64,000 nucleotides of DNA from CAYXAA01 sp964462985. GTDB taxonomy: Bacteria; Pseudomonadota; Alphaproteobacteria; Rhizobiales; Stappiaceae. This document shows positions 15,183 to 23,814 of the stretch, piece after piece. The translations under genes were made by a program, and so were the position numbers. Location of the stretch: the NCBI GenBank assembly GCA_964462985.1, contig CAYXAA010000012.1, forward strand, positions 1-64,000. The letters run 5' to 3'. Position 1 is the stretch's first letter. Each line of letters opens with the position of its first letter. The notes below the pieces were generated by a model. That model was not told where the DNA came from. It did not search any database and saw only the letters and a program-made list of their open reading frames with translations.

Positions 15183-15365
15183 TCAAGCGGCCTCCCTGCC
15201 GGGAAGCGACTGGGCGTAGCGCCTCAGGTCTTCGACGAGAATAAGCGTGCGCCGTCCGCTCTTGCGCGGCGTGATCACACCTTCATCGAACAGTTTGTAG
15301 AGGGAAGTCCGGCCGATGCCGATGAGCTTTGCGGCCTCGGGGATGCTGACTGCGATTTGTTCCAT
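15183..15365 (-). CDS. Excisionase-like helix-turn-helix protein
   Basis: From the ATG at 15365 (GGAG upstream) the 60-residue protein reads MEQIAVSIPEAAKLIGIGRT, then SLYKLFDEG and KSGRRTLILVEDLRRY. This is the MerR-like winged helix of phage excisionases/AlpA-type regulators. Alternative starts at 15398 or 15431 would add residues with no family match. It is the first gene of the early operon. Its promoter region contains a long inverted repeat (15451-15493), a plausible control point for excision. Confidence 0.75.
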   Translation of the reverse strand: MEQIAVSIPEAAKLIGIGRTSLYKLFDEGVITPRKSGRRTLILVEDLRRYAQSLPGREAA

Positions 15366-15450
15366 GGTGGGGGTCTCCGCATTTTGCACACCGATACTCA
15401 TGTCGGTGCATGCGGATACTCGACGGTTCACGTTCCAATGTCGGCCGATT

Positions 15451-15493
15451 AGGCCAGAAAGGCCAGCTAGCCTATTCTTGGCCTTTCTGGTCT
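15451..15493. promoter_or_regulatory. 15-bp inverted repeat upstream of the excisionase-like gene
   Basis: AGGCCAGAAAGGCCA (15451-15465) and TGGCCTTTCTGGTCT (15479-15493) pair over 15 bp with one wobble, around a 13-base loop. The loop contains the stop of the upstream gene (15472-15474). No U-run follows on either strand, so an operator or attenuator fits better than a terminator. Confidence 0.55.
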
Positions 15494-16125
15494 AAGAGAG
15501 GTCTTAGCTTCATCCGAATTGTCGACTCCCCCGGACACTTGCCCCAGGCACGCAAGCACCAGTCGGCCATGTGGTGCTCCAAGGCCGCCTGATTCCAATT
15601 TGGATCGATCGCAGGATTGATAGCACCTTCCTCGGCGAGTTTGCGCTGAGCCTCCACGCTGAAGGACTGCCAATCGTACTGGGCTCTACGGCCTTTCGGA
15701 CGGCTCGCCTCCTCAGCCCCGAACTTGTCATCTAGCCACTCTTCAAAGGCAGACTCGCTCACCGTAGGCGTAAGACCCAGTGCTGTAGGCCATATCTCAT
15801 CCTCTCGAATGGGGCCGCCCACAAATAGACCGATGGAACTTTCGTCAGACCACCCATCCCGATCGAGTTCAGCGATACCATCGCCTGCACCGCACGGCCG
15901 ATACACGACCGCCGTCAGTTCTCGATCGAGAAAGGCCCGCATCAGTTCTTGACAGGCTTGGGCGTCGCGAGAGTTGATCTTTTGAACCTGTTCGGCGTGT
16001 TGCTCCGCCGTCTCAGACGGTGGCAGATCGAACGGCCAAACGTAGCGTTCGCCGAACCGGCGTTCATAGTATCGATAGAACACCGTCTTCAGGGTAATGT
16101 TTCCGGGCAGAAGTTCCGCAGCCAA
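15472..16125 (-). CDS. Conserved hypothetical protein near the integrase (217 aa)
   Basis: A TTG start with GAGG upstream is the best available. The protein is acidic, with no signal or membrane segment. The C-terminal part RPKGRRAQYDWQSFSVEAQR, then LEHHMADWCLRAWG and ESTIRMKLRPLL (about 140-210), resembles a small DNA-binding-like module I have seen near integrases of alphaproteobacterial elements, but I cannot name the family. Composition is more AT-rich than the virion genes. It could be a regulator or a cargo gene. Confidence 0.5.
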   Translation of the reverse strand: MAAELLPGNITLKTVFYRYYERRFGERYVWPFDLPPSETAEQHAEQVQKINSRDAQACQELMRAFLDRELTAVVYRPCGAGDGIAELDRDGWSDESSIGLFVGGPIREDEIWPTALGLTPTVSESAFEEWLDDKFGAEEASRPKGRRAQYDWQSFSVEAQRKLAEEGAINPAIDPNWNQAALEHHMADWCLRAWGKCPGESTIRMKLRPLLDQKGQE

Positions 16126-16227
16126 TCGCGCACCTCACGATCGCACCCCCTGGACCGCAGGGAAACCGGTGGTGCGCGCCGGCTTGTCGGATGGCCGTCC
16201 TATCCCTGCGGAGCTGGTGTGCGCTAA

Positions 16228-17598
16228 TCACCCAAGCCGCACCACTTTCGCCGCTCCCTCCTGAGGTACCAGCGGCACAACAGCGCGCGCCGCCAACTCC
16301 TCCAGCCCGTCCGCGATCCAGCGACCGTAATGGCGCTCGATCATCGGCGTTGACGTGTCGTGCAATGCGGCAACAAGGCGGATCGGAAGGTTTGCCCGGA
16401 TGCCTCGCACGATGGACGAATGCCGCAAGGCATAGGGGATCACCTCGAGCATTTCGGCGCGTTCGCGGATTGCGCTCCACGGCCGCACCAGCTCGCTCGG
16501 GCTCTGCCAAGGACCGCGGCCTGCCTTTTCCCATTTCCCGACTTCGCCCGCCGCTTGCTTATGGCGCCAGCGTTCCAACAGCGGCGCGTCCTTCGCGCGG
16601 CCGGTTGCTGCCGGCTGCAGTGCATCGAGCACGTCCTTGCCGACCGGAACCGGAATGCTGCCGCTCTTGCCACCTCTGCCCTTTCGGGAGACGGGCACCA
16701 TCAGGCGCCCTTGCGCCCGCTGCACGTCACCGACCTTCATGCGAACAATCTGACTGAAGCGGGCGCCCGTGGCCGCCAGAACGACGACAAGGCGACAGAG
16801 GTCACCATCCCATTCCTGTTCGGCGTCGATCTCCTGCGCCGCCTGGATCAGACGACCGACCTGCGCATCGGAGAGGATCTGATTGTCGCGGGCGAGCGGC
16901 GCTGCCTCGTCCTCGTCGTGCCCGTTCCCGGCCTTGAGGCCGTGCTTGATGACGGCCGGCACTGTCGGGTCCAGCCGGTCCCTGTGCGCCGCATAGGCGG
17001 TGTTGAGCGCCGCTTTCAGATCGTTGATGAGGCGCTGCTTGGTCGTGGCCTTCATCGTCTCCGGCAAGCCTGCGCGCCACGCTAGGAGATCCGACTCCTT
17101 GAGGATGCGCATAGCCACGTCGGCCAACGGAGCCGCAGAAATGGCATCCTGCCTGCCGCGCTTGTCCTGGCCGAGCACATAGCGCCTCAGCCGTTGGCCG
17201 GCATCGGAGCGCACAGGGCGGCCCTTACGGCGGCTATCGCGCGCGTCGCGTTCTGCGATGTAGGCTTCGACGGCAAGACGCACGGTAAGCGGCGGCCCCT
17301 CGGCCGCGGCCTTCGCCTCCGCACGGGCCTGCTCGACGCGTTGGCGCGCCGCCCGGACGGCGGCATTGAAGTCGAGCGTGCCTTCCTTGATCTCATCGTC
17401 GGCAGTGCCGAGAGGCGCTTGCAGATAGTTCGCGCCCGGTCCCCGATTGCGCCAGCGGACCAGCCAAACGCCGCCCCGCTTGCCCTTGCGATATCCGAGA
17501 TGCACCTCGGGGTCGATGCCCTTGAAATGCAATCCGGCAGGCAGCTTCGACCGCGCGTTCCGCGTGGTGATCGCCGCCTCGTTCAGGGTCTTCGACAT
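16228..17598 (-). CDS. int: Tyrosine recombinase (phage integrase)
   Basis: From the ATG at 17598 the 456-residue protein has an N-terminal arm-binding part (HLGYRKGKRGGVWLVRW), a core-binding helical domain and the catalytic domain: Arg in TGARFSQIV, Lys in SRKGRGGKSG, box II as YALRHSSIVR (Tyr where many have His, then Arg-His), HDTS and the nucleophile Tyr in MIERHYGRW. The frame continues 40 codons upstream toward attR, but MSKTLNEA is the likely start. It faces away from attR, 166 bp inside it, the standard arrangement for integration into tRNA-Glu. Candidate arm sites lie between it and attR and may also regulate it. Confidence 0.93.
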   Translation of the reverse strand: MSKTLNEAAITTRNARSKLPAGLHFKGIDPEVHLGYRKGKRGGVWLVRWRNRGPGANYLQAPLGTADDEIKEGTLDFNAAVRAARQRVEQARAEAKAAAEGPPLTVRLAVEAYIAERDARDSRRKGRPVRSDAGQRLRRYVLGQDKRGRQDAISAAPLADVAMRILKESDLLAWRAGLPETMKATTKQRLINDLKAALNTAYAAHRDRLDPTVPAVIKHGLKAGNGHDEDEAAPLARDNQILSDAQVGRLIQAAQEIDAEQEWDGDLCRLVVVLAATGARFSQIVRMKVGDVQRAQGRLMVPVSRKGRGGKSGSIPVPVGKDVLDALQPAATGRAKDAPLLERWRHKQAAGEVGKWEKAGRGPWQSPSELVRPWSAIRERAEMLEVIPYALRHSSIVRGIRANLPIRLVAALHDTSTPMIERHYGRWIADGLEELAARAVVPLVPQEGAAKVVRLG

Positions 17599-17650
17599 GG
17601 CGCCGCCTTTCGTCCGACGGGGAATTCGACGCGTTGAGCGTCCGAGTACG

Positions 17651-17670
17651 TCGAATATACGTCGAATAAA
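17651..17670 (+). other. Candidate integrase arm-type site (right arm), tandem half-sites
   Basis: The block contains two copies of GTCGAATA spaced 11 bp (counting the preceding base) and matches 92-111 at 17 of 20 positions in the same orientation. It lies between the integrase start and attR, so Int binding here could also repress its own gene. Confidence 0.5.
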
Positions 17671-17763
17671 TCTCTCTGTACAGCAGCGAACGAAGGCGAA
17701 TGAGATAACTGATATCACTATCTTTTCTCGAACAATCGCGGGCGAATGGCGCCAGAAAAATAA

Positions 17764-17810
17764 GCCCTTTCACGGCGGAAACACGGGTTCGAGTCCCGTT
17801 GGGCGTGCCA
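17764..17810 (+). repeat. attR: right copy of the 47-bp core repeat
   Basis: It is identical to 7-53. The bases before it (ATAA) do not restore the 5' side of the anticodon stem, so this is a tRNA fragment and not a gene. It marks the junction with the chromosome. Confidence 0.95.
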
Positions 17811-18042
17811 CTTCCAGCCGGCGTCAACCGGCGCTTTCCCTTCGTTCAGATTTGGCCGGAAATGGCCCGGAGACGACTTCGTGCGGCGCTCCTGCCCGCT
17901 CGTTCGTCGCCATGCTGCCGGCCGCTGGCCTCAGTGCTTCCGGGACATTCCAGGAGACGGCCGCATTGGCCGGTGACGGCGGGGTTCCACCGCAAGCTGA
18001 GGCGAATCGCCTGCGACGTGCATTGCGAATGCGCGGAGGCCC
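17811..18042. other. Interval from attR to gmk with a weak tRNA terminator
   Basis: GCCGG (17817-17821) and CCGGC (17828-17832), followed by GCTTT, is a short hairpin that would have ended tRNA-Glu transcription before insertion. The rest shows no gene. Confidence 0.45.
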
Positions 18043-18741
18043 TTAGTCCACCTTCCCTGCAAGCTCTGCCTGCAGGTCTGCCACCATGCCTTGGATGAAC
18101 GGCGCGATCGCCGGCGAGCGTTCGCGGCGGAGCCGCTCGGCGCGCAGGATCGCGCGGGCGCCCTCGAAGGCGCGGGCGAGGTCGTCGTTGACGATGACAT
18201 AGTCGTACTTGTCCCAGTGCCGCATCTCGCCGACGGCAGTCTGCAGGCGGCGCAGGATGACGTCATCCGTGTCCTCGGCGCGCCGGTGCAGGCGCGATTT
18301 CATCTCGGCGATCGATGGCGGCAGGATGAAGATCGAGACCACATCGGGGCGGACCTTGTCGTAGAGCTGGAACGTGCCCTGGATGTCGATGTCGAACAGC
18401 ACGTCCTTGCCGTTCGCGAGCGCCTGCTCGACCGGCTCGCGCGGTGTGCCGTAGAAGTTCCCGTGCACTTCCGCCCACTCGAGCAGTTCGTCGCGCTCGC
18501 GCATCTGATCGAACCGCGCCGGCGAGATGAAGTGATAGTGCACGCCGTCGATCTCGCTCGTCCGCCGCGGCCGTGTCGTGACCGAGATCGACAGCGTGAT
18601 GTCGGTTTCCTGATCGAGCAGTTGCCTGGCGATCGTCGACTTTCCGGCGCCCGACGGCGACGACAGCACCAGCATCAGCCCGCGGCGGCTGGCCTGCGCA
18701 TCCTCGGCCGTTACGATCGTCCCCCCTGGCATGTTGGCCAT
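18043..18741 (-). CDS. gmk: Guanylate kinase
   Basis: Phosphorylates GMP to GDP with ATP in cytosolic purine nucleotide synthesis. The 232-residue protein has the P-loop SSPSGAGKST (27-36), the GMP-binding TTRPRR and VHYHF segments, and GNFYGTPREP followed by DVLFDIDIQG. Length is slightly above average because of about 20 extra N-terminal residues; a later start is possible. It lies 3 bp after yicC on the same strand, a conserved pair in this order. Confidence 0.95.
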   Translation of the reverse strand: MANMPGGTIVTAEDAQASRRGLMLVLSSPSGAGKSTIARQLLDQETDITLSISVTTRPRRTSEIDGVHYHFISPARFDQMRERDELLEWAEVHGNFYGTPREPVEQALANGKDVLFDIDIQGTFQLYDKVRPDVVSIFILPPSIAEMKSRLHRRAEDTDDVILRRLQTAVGEMRHWDKYDYVIVNDDLARAFEGARAILRAERLRRERSPAIAPFIQGMVADLQAELAGKVD

Positions 18742-18744
18742 GAC

Positions 18745-19638
18745 CTACTCCACGTTCTGGATCTGCTCGCGCATCTGATCGATTCGCGCCTTGAGCTCGA
18801 GGCCGATCGCAGTCTGGCCGTGGTCGTTGGACTTCGAGCACAGCGTGTTGGCCTCGCGATTGAACTCCTGCGCCAGGAAGTCCAGGCGGCGGCCGACGGC
18901 GTTGCCATCCTTCAGCAGCTCACGCGCCGCCGCGATGTGGGCGGTCAGGCGGTCAAGCTCCTCGCGAATGTCGACCTTGGTGGCAAGGAGCGCCGCCTCC
19001 TGATGCAGGCGCACGGCATCGAGCTGACTGCTGGTCTCCAGCAGCGCCTCGACCTGCGTCCTGAGCCTGGCCGCGATCGCCTCAGGCCTGCGGCTTGGCA
19101 GGTCCTCGGCGGCGCGGACGAGTTCGGCGATCCTGTCGAGATGCTCGGTCAGAACCCGCTCCAGCGCTGCTCCTTCGCGCCGGCGCATGGCGACCAGCGC
19201 GGTGCAGGCCTGCTCGAAGGTCCGCTTCAGGGCTTCAAGCAGCGCGGCCCGCTCGGCCTCATCCTCCTCCGGCTCGCGCAGCTCCAGCACGCCCTTGTGG
19301 GCAAGAATGCCGTCCAGCGAGGGCGGTGCGGCATTGGGAATCCGACGCTGCAGAAGCTGGATGGCCTCCAACACGGCCTCCAGCGCGGCCTCGTTGATCT
19401 GCAGGACCGCCCCGCCCTGCTCGCGCTGGCTGCTCAGACCAACCGTGACGTTGCCGCGCTTGAGCAGGCGGGACGCCGTCTCGCGTATGCTCGGCTCGAT
19501 CTCTTCAAAGCCTGCAGGCAGGCGCAGCCGAAGATCCAGCCCCTTGCCGTTCACCGAGCGCAGTTCCCAGGTCCAGCGCACCGCTCCCTGCGCACCATCG
19601 ACCCTGGCGAAACCGGTCATGCTCGTCAAAGCCATCAT
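18745..19638 (-). CDS. yicC: YicC-family endoribonuclease
   Basis: The protein starts MMALTSMTGFAR, the YicC N-terminal signature, and ends FDFLAQEF-like (RRLDFLAQEFNREANTLCSK) with the DUF1732 segment before IKNQIEQMREQIQNVE-like helices. At 297 residues it is the normal length. YicC proteins are ribonucleases affecting small-RNA turnover. AAGGA lies 5-8 bp before the paired ATGs; either could start. The open frame continues to 20280 only as shadow across mltG. It is adjacent to gmk, as in many bacteria. Confidence 0.9.
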   Translation of the reverse strand: MMALTSMTGFARVDGAQGAVRWTWELRSVNGKGLDLRLRLPAGFEEIEPSIRETASRLLKRGNVTVGLSSQREQGGAVLQINEAALEAVLEAIQLLQRRIPNAAPPSLDGILAHKGVLELREPEEDEAERAALLEALKRTFEQACTALVAMRRREGAALERVLTEHLDRIAELVRAAEDLPSRRPEAIAARLRTQVEALLETSSQLDAVRLHQEAALLATKVDIREELDRLTAHIAAARELLKDGNAVGRRLDFLAQEFNREANTLCSKSNDHGQTAIGLELKARIDQMREQIQNVE

Positions 19639-19801
19639 CGCGTTCCTTCCGGAGCGGCCTGCCGGTTCGGCGGCCTTGTGGCTGGCAAGAAGCACGCTTT
19701 GCGATCGGCTCCAAGCCGGGAGCGGTGCCGCATCCGGCGGAACGCACGCGGTCCTTTCAGACCTCGCCGCCCGATGGCCCTGACGCGCCGCGGTCCCGGC
19801 T

Positions 19802-21043
19802 CTACTGCCCGGGAGCGGGCTTTGCGCCGGGGACCTCCGGCTCCGTTCCGGGCTCCGCCGGCGCGCCCGCCGGATTCGCGCCGGGTTCGGCCGCATCCTC
19901 CGCCTGCTTCCGGCGCATCTCGCGCTCGACCTCGCGCCATCTTGCGACGTTGCGCTGATGCTGCTCCAGCGTCTCGGCGAAGACGTGCCCACCAGTTCCG
20001 TCGGCAACGAAATAAAGATCGTTGGTGCGCGAGGGACTGGCGACGGCCTCCATGGCCGCACGACCCGGATTACCGATCGGCCCGGGCGGCAGCCCGTCGA
20101 TCTGGTAGGTGTTGTAGGGGTTTTGCGCCTCGAGCTGGGATCGGGTGATCGCCGAGCGGTCCTGCTTCCAGGCGGTGCCGCCGAATAGACCATAAAGGAT
20201 CGTCGGGTCCGACTGCAGGCGCATGCCGCGCTCCAGCCGGTTGGCGAAGACGCCGGCAACGCGTGGGCGCTCGTCGGCACGGCCGGTCTCCTTCTCGACG
20301 ATCGAGGCCAGGATCACCAGCTCTTCCGGCGTGCTGACGGGAATGTTTTCCGCCCGGCGCTCCCAGATCTCCTCCAGGAGCTTGGCCTGCGCCGCCATCA
20401 TCTGGTCGATGATCTGCTGACGGGTGGTGCCGCGGGTGAAGCGATAGGTATCGGGCAGCAACGAGCCTTCCGGCGGGATCTGAGATATCGAGCCGATCAG
20501 CACCGGGTCGTTGTTGAGACGCTCGACCACCTGGGCGCTGGTCCAGCCTTCGGGAATAGAGACGGTGTGATAGACCGCCTTGCCCTCGACGAGATCGTCC
20601 ATGACCTCGCGCATCGAGATTCCAGGCGCGAAGGCGTATTCACCGGCCTTGAGCTTCGGCGCATTCTTGTAGATGCGCACACCGGCCTCGAACACCCAGT
20701 CCTGGGAAATGACCCCGTTGGCCTCGAGCACCGATGCGATGCCGGACAGCCCCGAGCCGGAGGGGATGATCACGTTCTTCGTCTCGGCCAGCGGGCCGGG
20801 ACTATCGAACTGGAGCTTGCCCCAGTACAGCAGGCCTCCGGCCGCGATCACGGCGAGAACGGCGACCGTCAGGAAGAAGTTGATGGCGACGACGAGCGGA
20901 TGCCGGGCATGACGGGAGCGCGCCGGCGGCTCCGGTGCCTGGTCGGGCTGGATCGCCTCGCGCGGGCTCTTCGGGTTGATCCGAGCCCCCGACGCGACAC
21001 CCTCCTGCGGGCGTTCTTCGTGCTGATTTTCGGTTTCGGTCAT
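19802..21043 (-). CDS. mltG: Endolytic murein transglycosylase MltG
   Basis: A 413-residue inner-membrane protein: a cytoplasmic N-terminus (1-50), one TM helix (about 50-72, VVAINFFLTVAVLAVIAAGG), a LysM-like part and the YceG/MltG catalytic domain with Glu in LASIVEKETG, DPTILYG and YNTYQIDGLPPGPIGNPG. It cleaves nascent glycan strands and sets their length. A Pro/Ala/Glu-rich tail (about 375-413) extends the usual end. It follows fabF on the same strand, a conserved alphaproteobacterial order. Confidence 0.95.
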   Translation of the reverse strand: MTETENQHEERPQEGVASGARINPKSPREAIQPDQAPEPPARSRHARHPLVVAINFFLTVAVLAVIAAGGLLYWGKLQFDSPGPLAETKNVIIPSGSGLSGIASVLEANGVISQDWVFEAGVRIYKNAPKLKAGEYAFAPGISMREVMDDLVEGKAVYHTVSIPEGWTSAQVVERLNNDPVLIGSISQIPPEGSLLPDTYRFTRGTTRQQIIDQMMAAQAKLLEEIWERRAENIPVSTPEELVILASIVEKETGRADERPRVAGVFANRLERGMRLQSDPTILYGLFGGTAWKQDRSAITRSQLEAQNPYNTYQIDGLPPGPIGNPGRAAMEAVASPSRTNDLYFVADGTGGHVFAETLEQHQRNVARWREVEREMRRKQAEDAAEPGANPAGAPAEPGTEPEVPGAKPAPGQ

Positions 21044-21132
21044 CTACGCGATCCGGTCAATTTGAACGAATTTGCCGCAATCCGATGTGGATCACGACTA
21101 TGGCCGAACCACGGACACGTCTGGCCCGCTGG

Positions 21133-22404
21133 TTAAACCGCAACCTTGCGGAACACGAGCGAGGCGTTGGTTCCGCCGAAACCGAACGAATTGGAGAGCG
21201 CCACGTTGATCTCCATTGCCTTCGGCTTGTTCGGCACGAGATCGATCTCCGTGTCGACCGACGGATTTTCGAGATTGATGGTCGGCGGCGCCATGCCGTC
21301 GCGCATCGCTAGCAGGGAGAAGATCGCCTCGACCGCGCCGGCAGCGCCCAGCAGATGCCCGGTCGACGACTTGGTCGAGGACATGGTGAGGCCAGAGGCG
21401 GCATTGCCCGCAAGGCGCTGGACGGCACCGAGTTCGATCTCGTCACCAAGCGGGGTCGAGGTGCCGTGGGCGTTGATGTAGTCGATGTCGGAGGGAATCA
21501 CCCCGGCCCGCTTCAACGCGGCTTCCATGCACCGGTAGGCGCCATCGCCTTCCGCGGACGGCGCGGTGATGTGGTAGGCATCGCCCGACAGGCCGTAGCC
21601 AACGATCTCGCCGTAGATCCTGGCACCGCGGGCCTTGGCGTGCTCGTATTCCTCCAGAACCACGATGCCGGCGCCCTCGCCCATCACGAAACCGTCGCGG
21701 TCGCGATCATAGGGGCGCGAAGCTCTTTCCGGCGCATCATTGAAACCGGTGGAAAGTGCGCGGCAGGCGGCGAAACCGGCGACAGCAAGCCGGCAGATCG
21801 GCGATTCCGTGCCGCCGGCGATCATCACGTCGGCATCGCCGAGCGCAATCAGCCGCGATGCATCGCCTATCGCATGCGCGCCCGTCGAGCAGGCGGTAAC
21901 GACCGCGTGGTTGGGACCCTTGAGACCGTGCCGGATCGAGACATAGCCGCCGGCCAGATTGATCAGCCGGCCGGGAATGAAGAACGGGCTGATACGCCGC
22001 GGCCCTTTTTCCCGCAATGTAATGGCGGCGGTCTCGATGCCCTGAAGGCCACCGATGCCCGACCCGATCAGAACCCCTGAGCGGGCCTGATCCTCGTAGC
22101 TCTTGGGATGCCAGTCGGCGTCGTTCAGCGCCTGGTCGGCCGCTGCCATCGCAAAGACGATGAAGTCGTCGACCTTGCGCTGTTCCTTCGGATCCATCCA
22201 ATCATCGGGATTGAACGTTCCGTCGGAGCCATCGCCGCGCGGAATCTGGCAGGCGATCTGACAGGCGAGATCATCGACCTCGAAATCGGTGATGCGACGC
22301 GCCCCGCTTTGGCCCTCAAGGATCCTGCTCCAGGTGACCTCGGCACCGCAGCCGAGCGGCGACACCATTCCAACACCAGTTACGACAACCCGCCTCATCA
22401 CCAT
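21133..22404 (-). CDS. fabF: Beta-ketoacyl-ACP synthase II
   Basis: Condenses malonyl-ACP with acyl-ACP in fatty acid elongation. The catalytic triad is visible: Cys in VTACSTGAHA, His in NAHGTSTP and His in SSTGHLLGAAG. The length of 423 is typical. The annotated ATG at 22404 has a nearby alternative two codons in (22398). It lies 54 bp after acpP and before mltG, forming the fab-mltG run on the minus strand. Confidence 0.96.
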   Translation of the reverse strand: MVMRRVVVTGVGMVSPLGCGAEVTWSRILEGQSGARRITDFEVDDLACQIACQIPRGDGSDGTFNPDDWMDPKEQRKVDDFIVFAMAAADQALNDADWHPKSYEDQARSGVLIGSGIGGLQGIETAAITLREKGPRRISPFFIPGRLINLAGGYVSIRHGLKGPNHAVVTACSTGAHAIGDASRLIALGDADVMIAGGTESPICRLAVAGFAACRALSTGFNDAPERASRPYDRDRDGFVMGEGAGIVVLEEYEHAKARGARIYGEIVGYGLSGDAYHITAPSAEGDGAYRCMEAALKRAGVIPSDIDYINAHGTSTPLGDEIELGAVQRLAGNAASGLTMSSTKSSTGHLLGAAGAVEAIFSLLAMRDGMAPPTINLENPSVDTEIDLVPNKPKAMEINVALSNSFGFGGTNASLVFRKVAV

Positions 22405-22458
22405 CCCGCATCAGGACGAGGCGGACCGAGCCGTCGGTTCGCCTGCGTCATTAAATTT

Positions 22459-22695
22459 TCAGCCGGCGTTCTTCTCGAGGAAGCTGACGGCATCGCCAAC
22501 CGTCAAGATCGTCTCGGCCGCGTCATCCGGGATCTCGACGCCGAACTCCTCTTCGAACGCCATGACCAGTTCGACCGTGTCCAGGCTGTCTGCGCCGAGA
22601 TCGTCGATGAAACTGGCATTCGCGGTGACCTTATCGGCGTCGACACCGAGGTGCTCGACCACGATCTTCTTCACCCGATCAGCGATATCGCTCAT
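22459..22695 (-). CDS. acpP: Acyl carrier protein
   Basis: A 78-residue acidic protein with GADSLDTVELVMAFEEEFG. Ser37 of the DSL motif carries the 4'-phosphopantetheine that holds growing acyl chains. Start chosen at MSDIADRVKK; the longer frame upstream is not coding. It lies between fabG and fabF. The 267 bp upstream includes a possible -35 (TTGACG on the minus strand, 22859-22854), suggesting its own promoter for high expression. Confidence 0.97.
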   Translation of the reverse strand: MSDIADRVKKIVVEHLGVDADKVTANASFIDDLGADSLDTVELVMAFEEEFGVEIPDDAAETILTVGDAVSFLEKNAG

Positions 22696-22962
22696 ATTTA
22701 ACTTCCCCGATAGTTCTTCACGGCATTCATTGATCCAGCCATCCGAGCCTGCCCCGATCTTGATCATAGGCACTCGTAGAGCCGGCACCAGAGCAAAGCG
22801 CCTTCTTTGTTTTGAAAAACCACCCGCTTCCGAGTGTAAATCAACCGTGAATGCGTCAACTGGCCGGCGGCTAGGTAACACACTTTCCAGGCCTTGACCA
22901 GCCGCCGCGACACCTGCCGCCGGAGCCCATGAGAGCCCGATGCCAAGACCTATTTTCGGTAA

Positions 22963-23700
22963 TTAAATCATGGCCATACCGCCATTGACATGCAAGGTCT
23001 GGCCCGTGACATAGGCGGCCTCGTCGCTGGCAAGATAAACGGCGGCGGCGGCGATTTCGTTCGCCGTACCGAGACGACCGGCCGGAACGGATTCCAGAAT
23101 CGTCTCGCGCTGCTTGTCGTTGAGCGCGTCGGTCATCGCGGTTTCGATGAATCCGGGCGCGATCGCATTCGCCGTGATGTTGCGGCTCGCGACCTCGCGG
23201 GCGATCGCCTTGGTCATGCCGATCATGCCGGCCTTGGCCGCCGCGTAATTGGCCTGACCCGGATTACCGGTGACGCCGACGACCGAGGTGATGCCGATGA
23301 TGCGGCCGAATCGGCGCTTCATCATGCCCTTAACCGCAGCGCGCGCCAGGCGGAAGCCCGCGGTGAGATTGACCTCGATCACCTGGTCCCACTCGTCGTC
23401 CTTCATACGCATGAAGATATTGTCACGGGTGATGCCGGCGTTGTTGACCAGGATATCGAGTGAGCCCATCGCGTCCTCGGCGGCCGGCACCAGACCGTCA
23501 ACGGCGGCCCGGTCACCGAGATCGGCGGGCAGGACGTGGACGCGTTCGGAGAGATCGGTGGCCAGAACCTCAATGCGCTCCACCCGGGTTCCGGAAAGCG
23601 CGACCGTGGCGCCGCGTGCATGCAAGGCCCGGGCGATCGCTTCACCTATTCCGCCGGTGGCGCCGGTCACCAGCGCGGTCTTCCCAGTCAGGTCGAACAT
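22963..23700 (-). CDS. fabG: 3-oxoacyl-ACP reductase
   Basis: An NADPH-dependent SDR that reduces 3-ketoacyl-ACP. It has TGATGGIG for cofactor binding, NNAG, the catalytic Ser in ITSVVG and YAAAK, and ends HVNGGMAMI, the FabG signature. The 245 residues are the normal length. It sits between fabD and acpP in the fatty acid cluster. Confidence 0.96.
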   Translation of the reverse strand: MFDLTGKTALVTGATGGIGEAIARALHARGATVALSGTRVERIEVLATDLSERVHVLPADLGDRAAVDGLVPAAEDAMGSLDILVNNAGITRDNIFMRMKDDEWDQVIEVNLTAGFRLARAAVKGMMKRRFGRIIGITSVVGVTGNPGQANYAAAKAGMIGMTKAIAREVASRNITANAIAPGFIETAMTDALNDKQRETILESVPAGRLGTANEIAAAAVYLASDEAAYVTGQTLHVNGGMAMI

Positions 23701-23814
23701 TTCCTCCCCCTTCCGGATGATGGCGCCGAGCCAGCGACGGCGAGGCGTGCGGTGGAATCAGCGCGGACGGCTAAAAGCCGTCCGCAGGAATCAGCTACGA
23801 CGGCGGCTGCTCGG

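Larger units (their letters stand above)
7..17810. mobile_element. Integrated phage-derived element in tRNA-Glu (defective prophage or satellite-like)
   Basis: A 47-bp perfect direct repeat at 7-53 and 17764-17810 bounds about 17.7 kb. A tyrosine recombinase lies just inside the right repeat. The contents are phage-like: excisionase-like gene, small nuclease genes, TerS-like pair, lysozyme-domain protein and large virion-type proteins. No TerL, portal, major capsid or tail gene can be read in it. The core genome (gmk onward) starts directly after the right repeat. The element contains one N gap (7601-7700) that looks like an assembly artefact. Confidence 0.93.

Noticed and set aside
17764..17810. 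Second functional tRNA-Glu
   Set aside because: The 5' half is missing and the anticodon stem cannot form; it is the attR fragment.
18091..20148. 685-codon plus-strand open frame
   Set aside because: It is antisense to gmk, yicC and mltG, has Arg/Ala/Leu-rich shadow composition, and no ribosome site or family match.
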